From the NCBI RefSeq assembly GCF_000143415.4, contig NW_003314292.1:250825-314824 (forward strand): a DNA stretch of 64,000 nucleotides, read 5' to 3'. The notes below the pieces were generated by a model, which saw only the letters and a program-made list of their open reading frames with translations, did not search any database and was not told the DNA's origin. Of this stretch, positions 20,784 to 29,695 are shown piece after piece. Each line of letters starts with the position of its first letter. Position 1 is the first letter of the stretch. The translations under genes were made by a program, and so were the position numbers. Origin of the DNA: Selaginella moellendorffii (Eukaryota > Streptophyta > Lycopodiopsida > Selaginellales > Selaginellaceae).

Positions 20784-22371
20784 TCAGACATGAATGGCAT
20801 TGCCATTTGAGTTGAGGATGGCTTCAATGACAGCAACATCAATAAAAGCTTCTCCAGGACTACTGCGCTTATCAGCTTCTCCTCCCTGCATAAACTATTT
20901 AGTATATATACATAGACAACATTTCAATGGTACCAATAATACCTGTGAAAGGTCGTGAATGAATGATCTCAATTCTTCCTCAACTCCACAGCAAGGATAA
21001 AAAATTGAGTTTTTACCCACCGAAGTAGCATGCGACACCTGTATTAGGTTAGTATTTGATGGAGAATTTGGATTTGAATATCGCTCACCATAAAGCCTGG
21101 CTGACCATCTTGAGTATCTTGATCGACTTCAACTGTACCTTTTGTTCCAACAATTTTCCAGCTCATCTAAATTTCCAAGGTTCATCATCTATAAAATTCT
21201 CTGAGCAAAACAGAACATACCTTCTTAGTTGTACAGGAAAACGAAATCATCAAAGTCCCGGCACACCCGTTTTCCAGCTCACTGCAAACGTAAGACTTCG
21301 ATTTAGCAGCCAAAACAATTCAAGAGAATAAGAAAACTTACAACAAAGCAGACACATTGTCTGGAGGAGGTAATGCTTCATCTACATGGCGGCAGATTGC
21401 TGAAACAGATTTTACTTCGGAACCAGTGATCTGAAACAGAAAAGTATGAACGTAAGAACGGGTTTGTTTTTCTTTTTCTTTAGAAAAAATGCAAATATTA
21501 CCACTCGAAGCCCTGCAATTTGGTGAACAGCTCCATCCAAAACATATCCACCCTGTAATTTTTATCGAAACACCGTGATAGATTAATTATATCATTTACC
21601 TTGAGCTCTCTTCGCCAAATGCTTGAAAATGATGACCGTGAGATGTTCATTGGACTTTCAACCGTTACTTCCACCGCCACCATGTGTCCTATGTCCTTCG
21701 CCAACTTGTGAGCCTGTGAAAACAAAAAATTCTTAGAATATATTTTATTTTTCTGAGCAATATTAATTACCTCCACAAGTGCGCGCTCAAATCTGTAGTT
21801 TTCAGCTATTGCCCACACAGGTCTCATGGTGCCCAAACTTTCATAGAAACTTGTCAAACCCTGAGCTTGTTGAGTACTTGGAGCTATAGGCTTTTCTGTA
21901 GCTTCATGCGTTAGCCAGATCATAATAAACATGGTAAGCTTGTACCTTGAATAACATGTTTTCCTGCCTTGAGTGCCTGCATCACAAACTCTCCCTAACA
22001 TCAAAATAAAATGGTTAGAAGTTCTGTCTGATATTATTACAGGCAATTGCATATACCTGCACTTGTGGCTGAAGAACAATCGCTACTGCAAGGATGGTAT
22101 CATCACTGAGAATGTCATCTAGGCCCTGTTGACCCCACTTTGGCTGAACTCCTGGAACACAATCCTTGATCAAGGACACTGATCGCTCCGCAGATTCCTA
22201 GAAAAATGAGAGATTTATCATGCAAGGATCCTGGGAAAAATAGCCTAGTACCTGTGAGCGACTCCACAGCGCCTTGAGTGAGACTACATCTGTAAGCTTG
22301 GTGGAGAAGAGAGGGAAATACTGCTTCTGTGCAAAATTTCCAACCCCTATTAGGGCTAAACTAGGTGCCAT
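20784..22371 (-). CDS. Gfo/Idh/MocA family NAD(P)-dependent oxidoreductase
   Basis: Eleven short exons join in frame on the minus strand: 22371-22252, 22197-22057, 21994-21946, 21895-21771, 21713-21600, 21552-21502, 21430-21342, 21281-21221, 21166-21089, 21038-20943 and 20885-20784 (TGA), for 341 residues. The start carries a Rossmann motif (LALIGVGNFAQKQYFP), followed by an ILAVAIVLQPQVQ strand and the family EKP motif (HVIQEKPIAPSTQQ), whose Lys is the usual catalytic or cofactor-contact residue. The second half is the alpha/beta substrate domain (GGYVLDGAVHQIAGLRV; GTKGTVEVDQDTQDG). Such enzymes oxidise or reduce sugars, inositols or related cyclic substrates; this one's substrate cannot be read from sequence. 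No transit peptide is visible, so it is probably cytosolic. No single exon makes a long ORF, so the gene is easily missed. Confidence 0.88.
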
Positions 22372-22398
22372 CGCTGTGAAAAAGGAAGAGACTCCCCT

Positions 22399-22407
22399 CT
22401 ATTTATA
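22399..22407 (-). promoter_or_regulatory. TATA box of the Gfo/Idh/MocA gene
   Basis: TATAAATAG reads on the minus strand 27 bp before the start codon. If used, the mRNA leader would be very short. Confidence 0.4.
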
Positions 22408-22522
22408 TTAGAAAAACAACCATTATACGCTCTTAATTAAAAGGAGTTATTTTCCGTTAATCACAGTATATATATATATATATATCGATTTTTCCAGGTT
22501 TGGGTGAAGAAATCATGATTAT

Positions 22523-24724
22523 TCAAGTGCAAGGTGGTAAAATTCTGTCACCGGCATTAGAACATATACAAGCAAAGATGTTTTGCATCAACACGCACGC
22601 AGCTGCTAAGTCATCTTCCTCATCACTCGATTCGGCTAGAGACTTGAAAGCGATCAATCCCAGCTCCAAGTTCTTCCACTTCATACAAGCACCTAGAATG
22701 GTGATCCAAGCCATCGGAGTTGGACCACACGGCATAGCTCTCACCACCGCCATGGCCTCTTCCACAAAACCAGCTCTTCCAACAAGATCCACCAGGCAAA
22801 CGTAGTGATCCACGTCAGGCTCCACTCCATATCTGGACTTCATCACCCCGAAGAGCTTCTTCCCTTCCTCGACCAGCCCTGCGTGGCTGCAAGCTCCAAG
22901 AACCGACGAGAAAACCATACCATCTGGTAACACTCTCTCGACTTGCATCGCTTGGAACAGTTCTAACACCATCTCCGCGTTTCCGTGCAGGCTGTATCCC
23001 AATATCAGCGAGCTCCACGCGACTAGACTCGATTTCCTGCTGCTCGAGGCATCAAATATGTGTTTCGCATCGACGCAGCAGCCACATCTGCCATAGAAAT
23101 CCACCAAAACATTGGCCACGAACTCGTCGCTGTAAAACTCGTCAAAACCGTACCTGGAGAGCTCGCCGTGGATTCTTCTCCCGGAGCACAACGCAGCCAG
23201 AGCTCCGCAAGCCATCAAGGCAGCCACGAAAGTCCGGGGATTGGGAAAAACTCGGCCCTGCCTCCTCAGCTCAACGTAAGTTTCCAGAGCCAGCGAGGTC
23301 TCGCCCGCCTCGACGTAGCCAAGGATGAGAGAGTTCCACGAGACGACGCTGTGCTGCTCCATCCCCTGGAAAACCCTCCGACAGTCCTCCATGCTTCCAC
23401 ACTTTGCGTACAAGTGGACGAACGTGTTGGCGACGAACAGATCCTTCTCGGCTCCAGTGCTACTGGCTTGAGAGTGTAGCGCCATGGCTTTCTCAAGGCA
23501 TCCAAGCTTCACGAGCTTCCCACTGTCTTGGACGCCTCTTTCGTTGGCTGCCAGGCACGAGCACGCCATGAGAGCAGCAACAAACGATCGCGAGTCGGGT
23601 TCTTCGCCAAGGCTTGTCATGCGAGAGAAAGCCGAGAGAGCTCGCTCTGCCTCTCCATTCTCAACGTAGCCGAAGAGCAAAGAGTTCCAAGCTACGACGT
23701 CCCGGACGGCCATCTTCTCGAAAACCTTCTCGGCATCTCGGAGACTCCCGCAGAAGGCGTAGAGCTCGAGCAGCGCAGTGGAAACGTACAAGTCGGAGCT
23801 CCAGCCACCTTTCTCTGCCTGTGAGTGAATCGCTCTTCCTCTTGCTAGACTCTCGACTTTGACTATCTTTCCAGAAAGTTTTGTGCCATCTTCTCCGGCT
23901 GCCAAGCTTGCACAGGCCTTGATCACCGCGACATAAGTTCGAGCATTCGGCCGAGCACAAGAAGAACTGTCAAGCATCCGAGAGAAAAGCTCCAGAGCTA
24001 GCTCGCTTCTCCCATTCTCTACACACCCCATGATCAAAGCAGTCCAAGAAACCACGTCCCTGCCCTGCTGCTCCATCCCCTCGAAGATCCTAAAAGCGTC
24101 CACCAAGCTCTCACACTTGGCAAACATATCCACGAAAGAGTTTGCCACGAAAGTATTTCGGTGATCGAGAAGAGCAAAACTCTCGATTTTCACGGCTAAA
24201 GCTAGGCTCGTATCTTTAACGATCCTGTCACCGCCATGTTGGTGTGCTTCTTCTTCTCTTACGGCCAAGCTCGAGCAAGCCATGGCCGCCGCAACCAAAG
24301 TCCGAGCATCACACCGTCCTTCTGAGCTCCCGGAGAGACGATCGCCTTCTACCATCCGAAAGAAGAGCTCCAGCGCGAGCCCGGGGCGACCATTCTCCGT
24401 GTAACCGACGATGAGAGAATTCCAAGACGCGGCACTGTGGACCGGCATTCTCTCAAACGCGGCGATCGCGTCCAGCAAGGCGCCGCATTTGCCATACATG
24501 TGACTGGCGCTGTTTGCCACGAAGATAGAATCCTCCGCCAAGCAGCCATCCCTGGCAGCATCGCTGTGGATCCTCTTACCCAATTCGAGCTCCTTGGAGG
24601 CGCCGCAGCCCTTGAGCGCCGAAACCACGAGAGATACCTCCGCTGGCTCTAGCGCCGTGAATCCTGGATCTCGGTAAGCGCACCATAGATTCCATAGCCG
24701 CGAGAGACAAGCCCTCTTTCTCAT
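22523..24724 (-). CDS. PPR protein, PLS class, no DYW domain
   Basis: An intronless ORF of about 733 residues from the ATG at 24724; the open frame reaches 24772 but without an ATG. Repeats alternate in length as in PLS proteins, with motifs such as FVANSFVDMFAKCESLVDAF, DVVSWTALIMGCVENGRSEL and AYFCGSL-type helices. A late stretch HYVCLVDLVGRAGFVEEAMA is typical of the region before the E domain. The protein stops soon after (DDLAAACVLMQNIFACICSN), so the E/E+ region is short or diverged and DYW is absent. It probably acts in organelle RNA editing or processing with a partner deaminase (family knowledge). It lies 151 bp downstream of the Gfo/Idh/MocA start, same strand. Confidence 0.9.
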   Translation of the reverse strand: MRKRACLSRLWNLWCAYRDPGFTALEPAEVSLVVSALKGCGASKELELGKRIHSDAARDGCLAEDSIFVANSASHMYGKCGALLDAIAAFERMPVHSAASWNSLIVGYTENGRPGLALELFFRMVEGDRLSGSSEGRCDARTLVAAAMACSSLAVREEEAHQHGGDRIVKDTSLALAVKIESFALLDHRNTFVANSFVDMFAKCESLVDAFRIFEGMEQQGRDVVSWTALIMGCVENGRSELALELFSRMLDSSSCARPNARTYVAVIKACASLAAGEDGTKLSGKIVKVESLARGRAIHSQAEKGGWSSDLYVSTALLELYAFCGSLRDAEKVFEKMAVRDVVAWNSLLFGYVENGEAERALSAFSRMTSLGEEPDSRSFVAALMACSCLAANERGVQDSGKLVKLGCLEKAMALHSQASSTGAEKDLFVANTFVHLYAKCGSMEDCRRVFQGMEQHSVVSWNSLILGYVEAGETSLALETYVELRRQGRVFPNPRTFVAALMACGALAALCSGRRIHGELSRYGFDEFYSDEFVANVLVDFYGRCGCCVDAKHIFDASSSRKSSLVAWSSLILGYSLHGNAEMVLELFQAMQVERVLPDGMVFSSVLGACSHAGLVEEGKKLFGVMKSRYGVEPDVDHYVCLVDLVGRAGFVEEAMAVVRAMPCGPTPMAWITILGACMKWKNLELGLIAFKSLAESSDEEDDLAAACVLMQNIFACICSNAGDRILPPCT

Positions 24725-24876
24725 CCATCGCCATTCAAAATTTAGGGCTCCATGAACCCAAAAACCTTTCACCCTTAGGGTTCTAACGTTAAAATTTTGA
24801 TTTTAAAACCCTCAGGGTTTTAGTTAGGGTTCTAGCATTCCCGCCAGAAACCCTAGCGCAGGGGATCGCTCGATCG
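24725..24876. promoter_or_regulatory. Bidirectional promoter with clustered telo-box motifs
   Basis: These 152 bp separate the divergent starts of a PPR gene and a PORR gene. They hold at least five AAACCCT/AGGGTTT-type words (about 24743, 24773, 24807, 24826 and 24848), a motif class known from plant genes for translation and organelle biogenesis. Shared control of two organelle RNA-binding proteins is an inference. Confidence 0.6.
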
Positions 24877-26058
24877 ATGCTGCCGCGCCGCCGCATTCTC
24901 GCGCGGTGCTGCTCCTGGCGGCGAGATTCGCGGCGCGACAACCGGCGCCTGTCCTGGGAGGAGCGCGCCAACGCAATCTACCAGCGCGACAGGCACTGGG
25001 ACAGGGCCGTGAGGTGCGAATCGGCGGCCAACATCGTGAGGAAGGTGATGGCGGTGCTCGAGTCGCGCGACGCGAGCATCATGAGCCTGGAAGACCTCTC
25101 GCGCTCCAAGGCCAAGCGGCGCAAGAAGGAGATCATCCGCGAGGTGGCCGCGCGCTTCCCTCTCGTCTTTAAATTCCGGAGGGACGACGACGGCGAGTTT
25201 TGGGTGGAGCTCACGCCCGCGGCCGAGGAGATCTTGCGCCAGGAGCACGCCGCCATCGCGCAGCACGACGACATGGAATCGCTCGCCAAGCTCAAGAAGC
25301 TCCTGATGATGGCGCGCGACCACCGCATTGGAATGGAGAAGCTCGGCCATCTCAAGCACGATCTCTTCCTCCCGGACGATTTCAAGCGCCGCTTGATCCC
25401 CCAGCACCCGGAGAGCTTCCGGATCATCCCCGCCACCACCACCACCACTCCCAAAAGCCTGGGATACGTCGAGCTCGTCGGCTGGGAGCCCGGGCTGGCA
25501 GTGACCGCTCGCGAGCTCTCGGCACCGGTCCAAGCACCCCACGCCTTCCAAGTCGATGCTCGGGGCCAGCAGCTCGACCACCCCCGCGTCCAGCGCTTCC
25601 AGGAGCTCCCATTCTTCTCGCCATACGAGGACCCCGGGAGGATCGAGTGGAAGAGCCTCGAGGCCGAGAAGCGAGCGCTGGCAGTGCTGCACGAACTCCT
25701 GAGCTTGATGCCGATGAAGAAGGCCGTCGTTGGTCGCTTGAATCTCATCCAAAAGGAGCTCCAGCTGCCGGCAAAGTACTTGCATCTCGTCGGCCTCTAC
25801 CCCTGGATCTTCTACGTCTCCAAAGTCATTCCCGAGAACAACACCATCTTTCTCCGCGAAGGCTTCGACCGATCCAGGCTGAGAGTCCCCAACCGGCTGT
25901 CCGCTGCCAGGGACGACCTCCTCCGCCTCATGGAGACCGTCTACGAGAGAGAGCTCGGCGGACCACCTCGGACAGTGACGCTGGAGATCGCCGACGAGGA
26001 CAAGGAAGATATCGACGATTTCTTCGTGGGTTTTCTTGGTAACCTCCGGGACTTGTAG
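24877..26058 (+). CDS. PORR-domain organelle RNA-binding protein 1
   Basis: An intronless 393-residue ORF. The N terminus is Arg-rich without acidic residues for about 20 positions, a likely mitochondrial or plastid presequence. The PORR domain (plant organelle RNA recognition; WTF1/WTF9/RPD1 family, group II intron splicing) fills most of the protein: RAVRCESAANIVRKVMAVLE, EIIREVAARFPLVFKF, LKKLLMMARDHRIGMEKLGH, ELPFFSPYED, and the late GLYPWIFYVSKV. The family length is usually 350-500. The C terminus is acidic (ADEDKEDIDDFF). The stop is only 35 bp before the start of a second PORR gene on the same strand. Confidence 0.93.
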   Translation: MLPRRRILARCCSWRRDSRRDNRRLSWEERANAIYQRDRHWDRAVRCESAANIVRKVMAVLESRDASIMSLEDLSRSKAKRRKKEIIREVAARFPLVFKFRRDDDGEFWVELTPAAEEILRQEHAAIAQHDDMESLAKLKKLLMMARDHRIGMEKLGHLKHDLFLPDDFKRRLIPQHPESFRIIPATTTTTPKSLGYVELVGWEPGLAVTARELSAPVQAPHAFQVDARGQQLDHPRVQRFQELPFFSPYEDPGRIEWKSLEAEKRALAVLHELLSLMPMKKAVVGRLNLIQKELQLPAKYLHLVGLYPWIFYVSKVIPENNTIFLREGFDRSRLRVPNRLSAARDDLLRLMETVYERELGGPPRTVTLEIADEDKEDIDDFFVGFLGNLRDL

Positions 26059-26093
26059 GGCGGTAAGTTCTCCTCCTCCTGGATCCTGGAAAG

Positions 26094-27164
26094 ATGTCCC
26101 CGTTGAGAGTGGCGGCGCAGAGGTTTCTTCGAACTGGGTCCTTGATGCAAACCGTCGAGGAGAATGCGGTCGAGTTTCTCATCCCGCCCACCCATCGAGT
26201 CAAGGTACTGGATCAAGTGGCTCTCGAGGACCGCCGGATCGAGGCCGTGAAGCAGCTTGTAAGCCTGGTTGCCGAGCAGGAAGCCCAAGTTCTCATGCTG
26301 AAGAAGCGGGACACTAACCGAGATACGCTACTGGGAGTTGCCACCAAGTACCCGGGCGTGTTCCAGGTTCACGACGAGCAGGACGGCCTCGGCAAGTTCA
26401 TCTCGGGAACCAAGTACATCGACCTTACTCCCGAGATGGACAAGCTTTACAGGGACGAGCTCCGAGTGATCAAGTCGCGGGACGAGCTCCTGTCAGTAAA
26501 CATCGTCAGGAAGCTGCTGATGATGGCTGTAGAGCAGGAGATATCACTCACCAAGATTTCGTGGCTGGCGGCCGACTTTGGCCTTCCTCGAGACTTGGAC
26601 ACCGGCCTGGTCCACAGGTACCCGAAGTTTTTCAATGTGAGAGAGACCAACCGGGGTCCGGTGCTCAAGCTTGCGTCTTGGGACCAGGATCTCACGGTGA
26701 CGAGCAGAGAGAAGACGTTGCTGTTTAGCCGGGCCTTCCCAAAGACGGGCTTTCATCTGGTCGAGCGTCCCCGGCGTCGAGGCTCCAAAACCTTCCAGAG
26801 GTTGGAGTTTCGGTCCCCTTACGAGCCTTGGCAGAAGCCGAACGTCAGCAAAGGATCCCCGGTTGTCGAGAAGAGACACATCGGTGTCGTTCACGAGGTG
26901 CTCAGCCTGCTACCGAGGAAGAGGATTGCTCTCTCCAAGCTGACGCTGTTGAGGGCCGAGATGAATTTGCCGAAGACGTTCTGCTCGTATCTGGTGAGAC
27001 ACCCCGGCATTTTTTACGTGAGCGGTGCCGTCGAGCCTCCACTGGTTTTCTTGAGAGAGGCCTTCTTCCAGAACGAGCTCAAGTTCAAAGGTCCCGAGGA
27101 TTTCATCCGCGACAGGTACCTGATCCTCATGCAGCGCCAACCGGTCCTTGACGAGACCAGCTGA
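26094..27164 (+). CDS. PORR-domain organelle RNA-binding protein 2
   Basis: An intronless 356-residue ORF beginning 35 bp after the stop of PORR 1. Shared PORR signatures are IVRKLLMMAVEQEISLTKIS, GLPRDLDTGLVHRYPKFFNV, LEFRSPYEPW, VVHEVLSLLPRKRIALSKLT and VRHPGIFYVSGAV. A short Arg/Ser-rich N terminus (MSPLRVAAQRFLRTGSLMQT) is a plausible presequence. The 35-bp gap is very small for two separate plant genes. Either the promoter of gene 2 lies inside gene 1, or one dicistronic or differently spliced transcript is made; the sequence cannot decide. It converges on PORR 3 with 31 bp between stops. Confidence 0.92.
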   Translation: MSPLRVAAQRFLRTGSLMQTVEENAVEFLIPPTHRVKVLDQVALEDRRIEAVKQLVSLVAEQEAQVLMLKKRDTNRDTLLGVATKYPGVFQVHDEQDGLGKFISGTKYIDLTPEMDKLYRDELRVIKSRDELLSVNIVRKLLMMAVEQEISLTKISWLAADFGLPRDLDTGLVHRYPKFFNVRETNRGPVLKLASWDQDLTVTSREKTLLFSRAFPKTGFHLVERPRRRGSKTFQRLEFRSPYEPWQKPNVSKGSPVVEKRHIGVVHEVLSLLPRKRIALSKLTLLRAEMNLPKTFCSYLVRHPGIFYVSGAVEPPLVFLREAFFQNELKFKGPEDFIRDRYLILMQRQPVLDETS

Positions 27165-27195
27165 GAAAAAAATCGTTGTTCGCCTCTCGAGCTGC

Positions 27196-29280
27196 TTAGA
27201 AGAATGGATCGTTGAAACCGTCGAATGGTTTCTTCTCCCAGAATGGTTTGGACACGCGCTTCTTCCTCTTTCGTTCCAGCGGCGGCTCCTCCTGCGGACT
27301 GGGCTGAAGTGCCTTCCAGCTCCAGGAATCACCACCACCTCCTCCACCGATACTGACTTGTCGCCTTTCGTCGTCAGAGTTTTCGTCATCGCTACAAAAT
27401 CCCAGCTTCGCTCCCAGACTTGGCTGCTTTCCAGGTGTTACAGAAACATCTTTCGGACTTTCATCCTCGTCATCGAAGCCCAGTTGCAAAAATATCTCTG
27501 AATCTGGTACTCTATCTTCAACAGCTGTTGCAGGCGCTACCGATTGTCTTCCTTCTTCGTCGGATTTCTCGTCGTCACTGAAAAGTCCGAGCTTCTTCAG
27601 GATGACAGCTCGAGAACGAGGATTGGCACCATTCGTCAGCGGTGCATTTGCTCCCTTGACAGGATCCACTACTGTTGCTGCTTCGACCACCTCGGCAACT
27701 TTAGCCTGTGACACGTCTCCTTGACGAGTTTGTAGAGCGCATCCTTGCGGAGCCGGAGGAAATGGGAAGCTCCAACCAGTTTCCGACACTGGCTGCCGTG
27801 GCGCGACAAAGCTTTCCGCACAGATGCCTCTCACTTCCCTCGGACGGCTCTCCCTGAACACCCTGAAGTCCATAAGCCTGCCAAACTCTTGCTTGATGGT
27901 GAAGAGAGGATGCTTCTCAATAAGTTGGCCCTTCCGGTAGTACTCCTTGAGGAAGACGACGTGCCGATCGCCCCTCATGCTCACGTAGAAGATGTGAGGG
28001 AAGCGGCAGAGCATGTCTTCCAGCTTCTGGGGAAGACCAAGATCACGAGTGAAGAACCCGACGTGATCTACGTACGCTTTCTTCTCGACTGTCAAGCTGA
28101 GGAACTCGTGAAAGATGGCAACCACACGCTTCTGTCCTTCCATGGACCGGAGGTCGAGCTCGGCGACAGCCTCGTAGGGGCTTGGGAACGGAAGCCGCTG
28201 GAAGCTCAAGATCCTCTTCAGAATGCTACGGTGGAGAACGGTGTGTGGCTCAACGCAGATCCTGAAGCTGTACTTGTCACGATCTCCAGCCTTGCCGCCA
28301 CCTTTCATCCTTTGGTTGAGCTCTCTGGTGGTAACAGCGAGAGCTTTATCGTATGCTGCTAGCTCCAAGTAAGCTCCGGTGACCGTAAAGTACTGCGGAT
28401 ACTTTGGCAGGATGGCCGTCTTAAAGTTGTCAGGCATCCACAAGCTCGATCGTATGTGAGAGAGCTTCGTGAGAAGAACTCGATGCGCGGGCACCATCAT
28501 CAAGATCTTCCTCAGGTTCCGGACGATGAGAGGCTCGTGGTATTCCCTCATAACTTTTTCTTCCTGGTCGATCAGGAGCTCCGCCTTCTCTGTAAACTCG
28601 AGCCATCTTACTCGCCTGTCCTCCTGGTCGCTGGAGATCTTAAAAACTCCTGGGAAGCTATTGACGAAATCCGCAAAGAGCTTGGCCTTTGGAAAGCCGA
28701 GGTCTCTGGCTAGCCTAGTAAACTCCGTGGACGGTATCACATGCCCATCTCTGGACGCTAGAATGAGCTTCACGTTCCATACCATTCGCATTCTCGTCTC
28801 CCGCCGGAGATGGACGTCCAGAGCTGCAATCTTTGGCCTCTGGCTGAGCTGCTTAGCTCGGATCTGCTTTCTGACCTTCTTGGCGAAGTTCTTCCTGGCC
28901 CTTGCCATGCTCTTCTTTGCTCCTCCCATGAATCTCTTTTGGATTCTCCACGGAGTGCTCGAGACAGTGGGAAATATCTGGGGCACAAGCAATCTCGCGG
29001 CCCCAGCACATGGAAATACTCGACCGCAGCAGTGTAGCCGACGATTTTGCGACGAGAAGATCGTTCGAAGAGGCAATGGCGATCCATCCCGAATCGATCT
29101 TGCTGCTCCAGACCCTGGAAATATTCCAGCGCAGCCGTGTAGCAGGCGATCCCCGGGCGAAAATGCTGGACGGGGAGGCGACGGAGCTCCATCTCGCAGC
29201 GATCTAGGGCATGGCAGGAGGAGCCTCCGCGCGCCTAGGCGCTGCATTCTCCCATACCTCTCGGCGCCATTCCATGCCAT
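27196..29280 (-). CDS. PORR-domain protein 3 with repeated acidic tail
   Basis: An intronless ORF of 694 residues on the minus strand, much longer than its neighbours. The first 115 residues form an Arg/Gly/Pro-rich leader containing two copies of an imperfect element (RLLHGCAGIFPGSGAARSI and RRLHCCGRVFPCAGAARLL). The PORR domain runs from about 140 to 480 (LRKILMMVPAHRVLLTKLSH, RLPFPSPYEA, RFPHIFYVSMRGD). The C-terminal 200 residues are low in order and carry a repeated acidic element three times (LGLFSDDEKSDEE, LGFDDEDESP, LGFCSDDENSDDE), ending with a basic patch (ERKRKKRVSKP). It is probably an organelle splicing factor with a lineage-specific tail. The start near MAWNGAERYG is the first ATG; a later one at MGGAKKSMAR cannot be excluded. 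Confidence 0.9.
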   Translation of the reverse strand: MAWNGAERYGRMQRLGARRLLLPCPRSLRDGAPSPPRPAFSPGDRLLHGCAGIFPGSGAARSIRDGSPLPLRTIFSSQNRRLHCCGRVFPCAGAARLLVPQIFPTVSSTPWRIQKRFMGGAKKSMARARKNFAKKVRKQIRAKQLSQRPKIAALDVHLRRETRMRMVWNVKLILASRDGHVIPSTEFTRLARDLGFPKAKLFADFVNSFPGVFKISSDQEDRRVRWLEFTEKAELLIDQEEKVMREYHEPLIVRNLRKILMMVPAHRVLLTKLSHIRSSLWMPDNFKTAILPKYPQYFTVTGAYLELAAYDKALAVTTRELNQRMKGGGKAGDRDKYSFRICVEPHTVLHRSILKRILSFQRLPFPSPYEAVAELDLRSMEGQKRVVAIFHEFLSLTVEKKAYVDHVGFFTRDLGLPQKLEDMLCRFPHIFYVSMRGDRHVVFLKEYYRKGQLIEKHPLFTIKQEFGRLMDFRVFRESRPREVRGICAESFVAPRQPVSETGWSFPFPPAPQGCALQTRQGDVSQAKVAEVVEAATVVDPVKGANAPLTNGANPRSRAVILKKLGLFSDDEKSDEEGRQSVAPATAVEDRVPDSEIFLQLGFDDEDESPKDVSVTPGKQPSLGAKLGFCSDDENSDDERRQVSIGGGGGGDSWSWKALQPSPQEEPPLERKRKKRVSKPFWEKKPFDGFNDPFF

Positions 29281-29695
29281 AAACCCTTAGGGCACCCAAA
29301 GGTTTTACTCTGTTACCGATAATATTCTAAAGAATATCCCCTGGCAGAGAATATACGATTGGGCATATTACCGCACAGCAAGAGAGCATAGAGTTCCTCT
29401 TCTCCGTTTCTTCCGCTGCTTTGGCGCCGTAGTAGCTACTAGCCGTTCTTTGATCGATTCCTCCCTTTTCCCCAGATTCCTCCTCAAGTAGGCGCTCCAG
29501 CGCGAGAGATTCTAGCGGCGCTAGCGAATTTCTTCCCCGATTGTCTGCCGGGAGTGGCGAAACTCGTGGCGCATTGCAGATATTTCGAGGCCGTCGGCGA
29601 AGAGCGCGTGGATCGATATTTCTTGGCATTTTTCCCTTGTTCTAGGCTAGGTCGAGCAAGCGCGCGGCGAGAGGGGTGGGATTTCGGGAGAATCG

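Noticed and set aside
24853-25785. 310-codon minus-strand ORF over PORR 1
   Set aside because: A GC-rich antisense shadow of a well-supported PORR gene.
24877-27164. A bacterial-style operon for the two PORR genes
   Set aside because: The genome is nuclear plant DNA with spliceosomal introns; close spacing alone does not make an operon.
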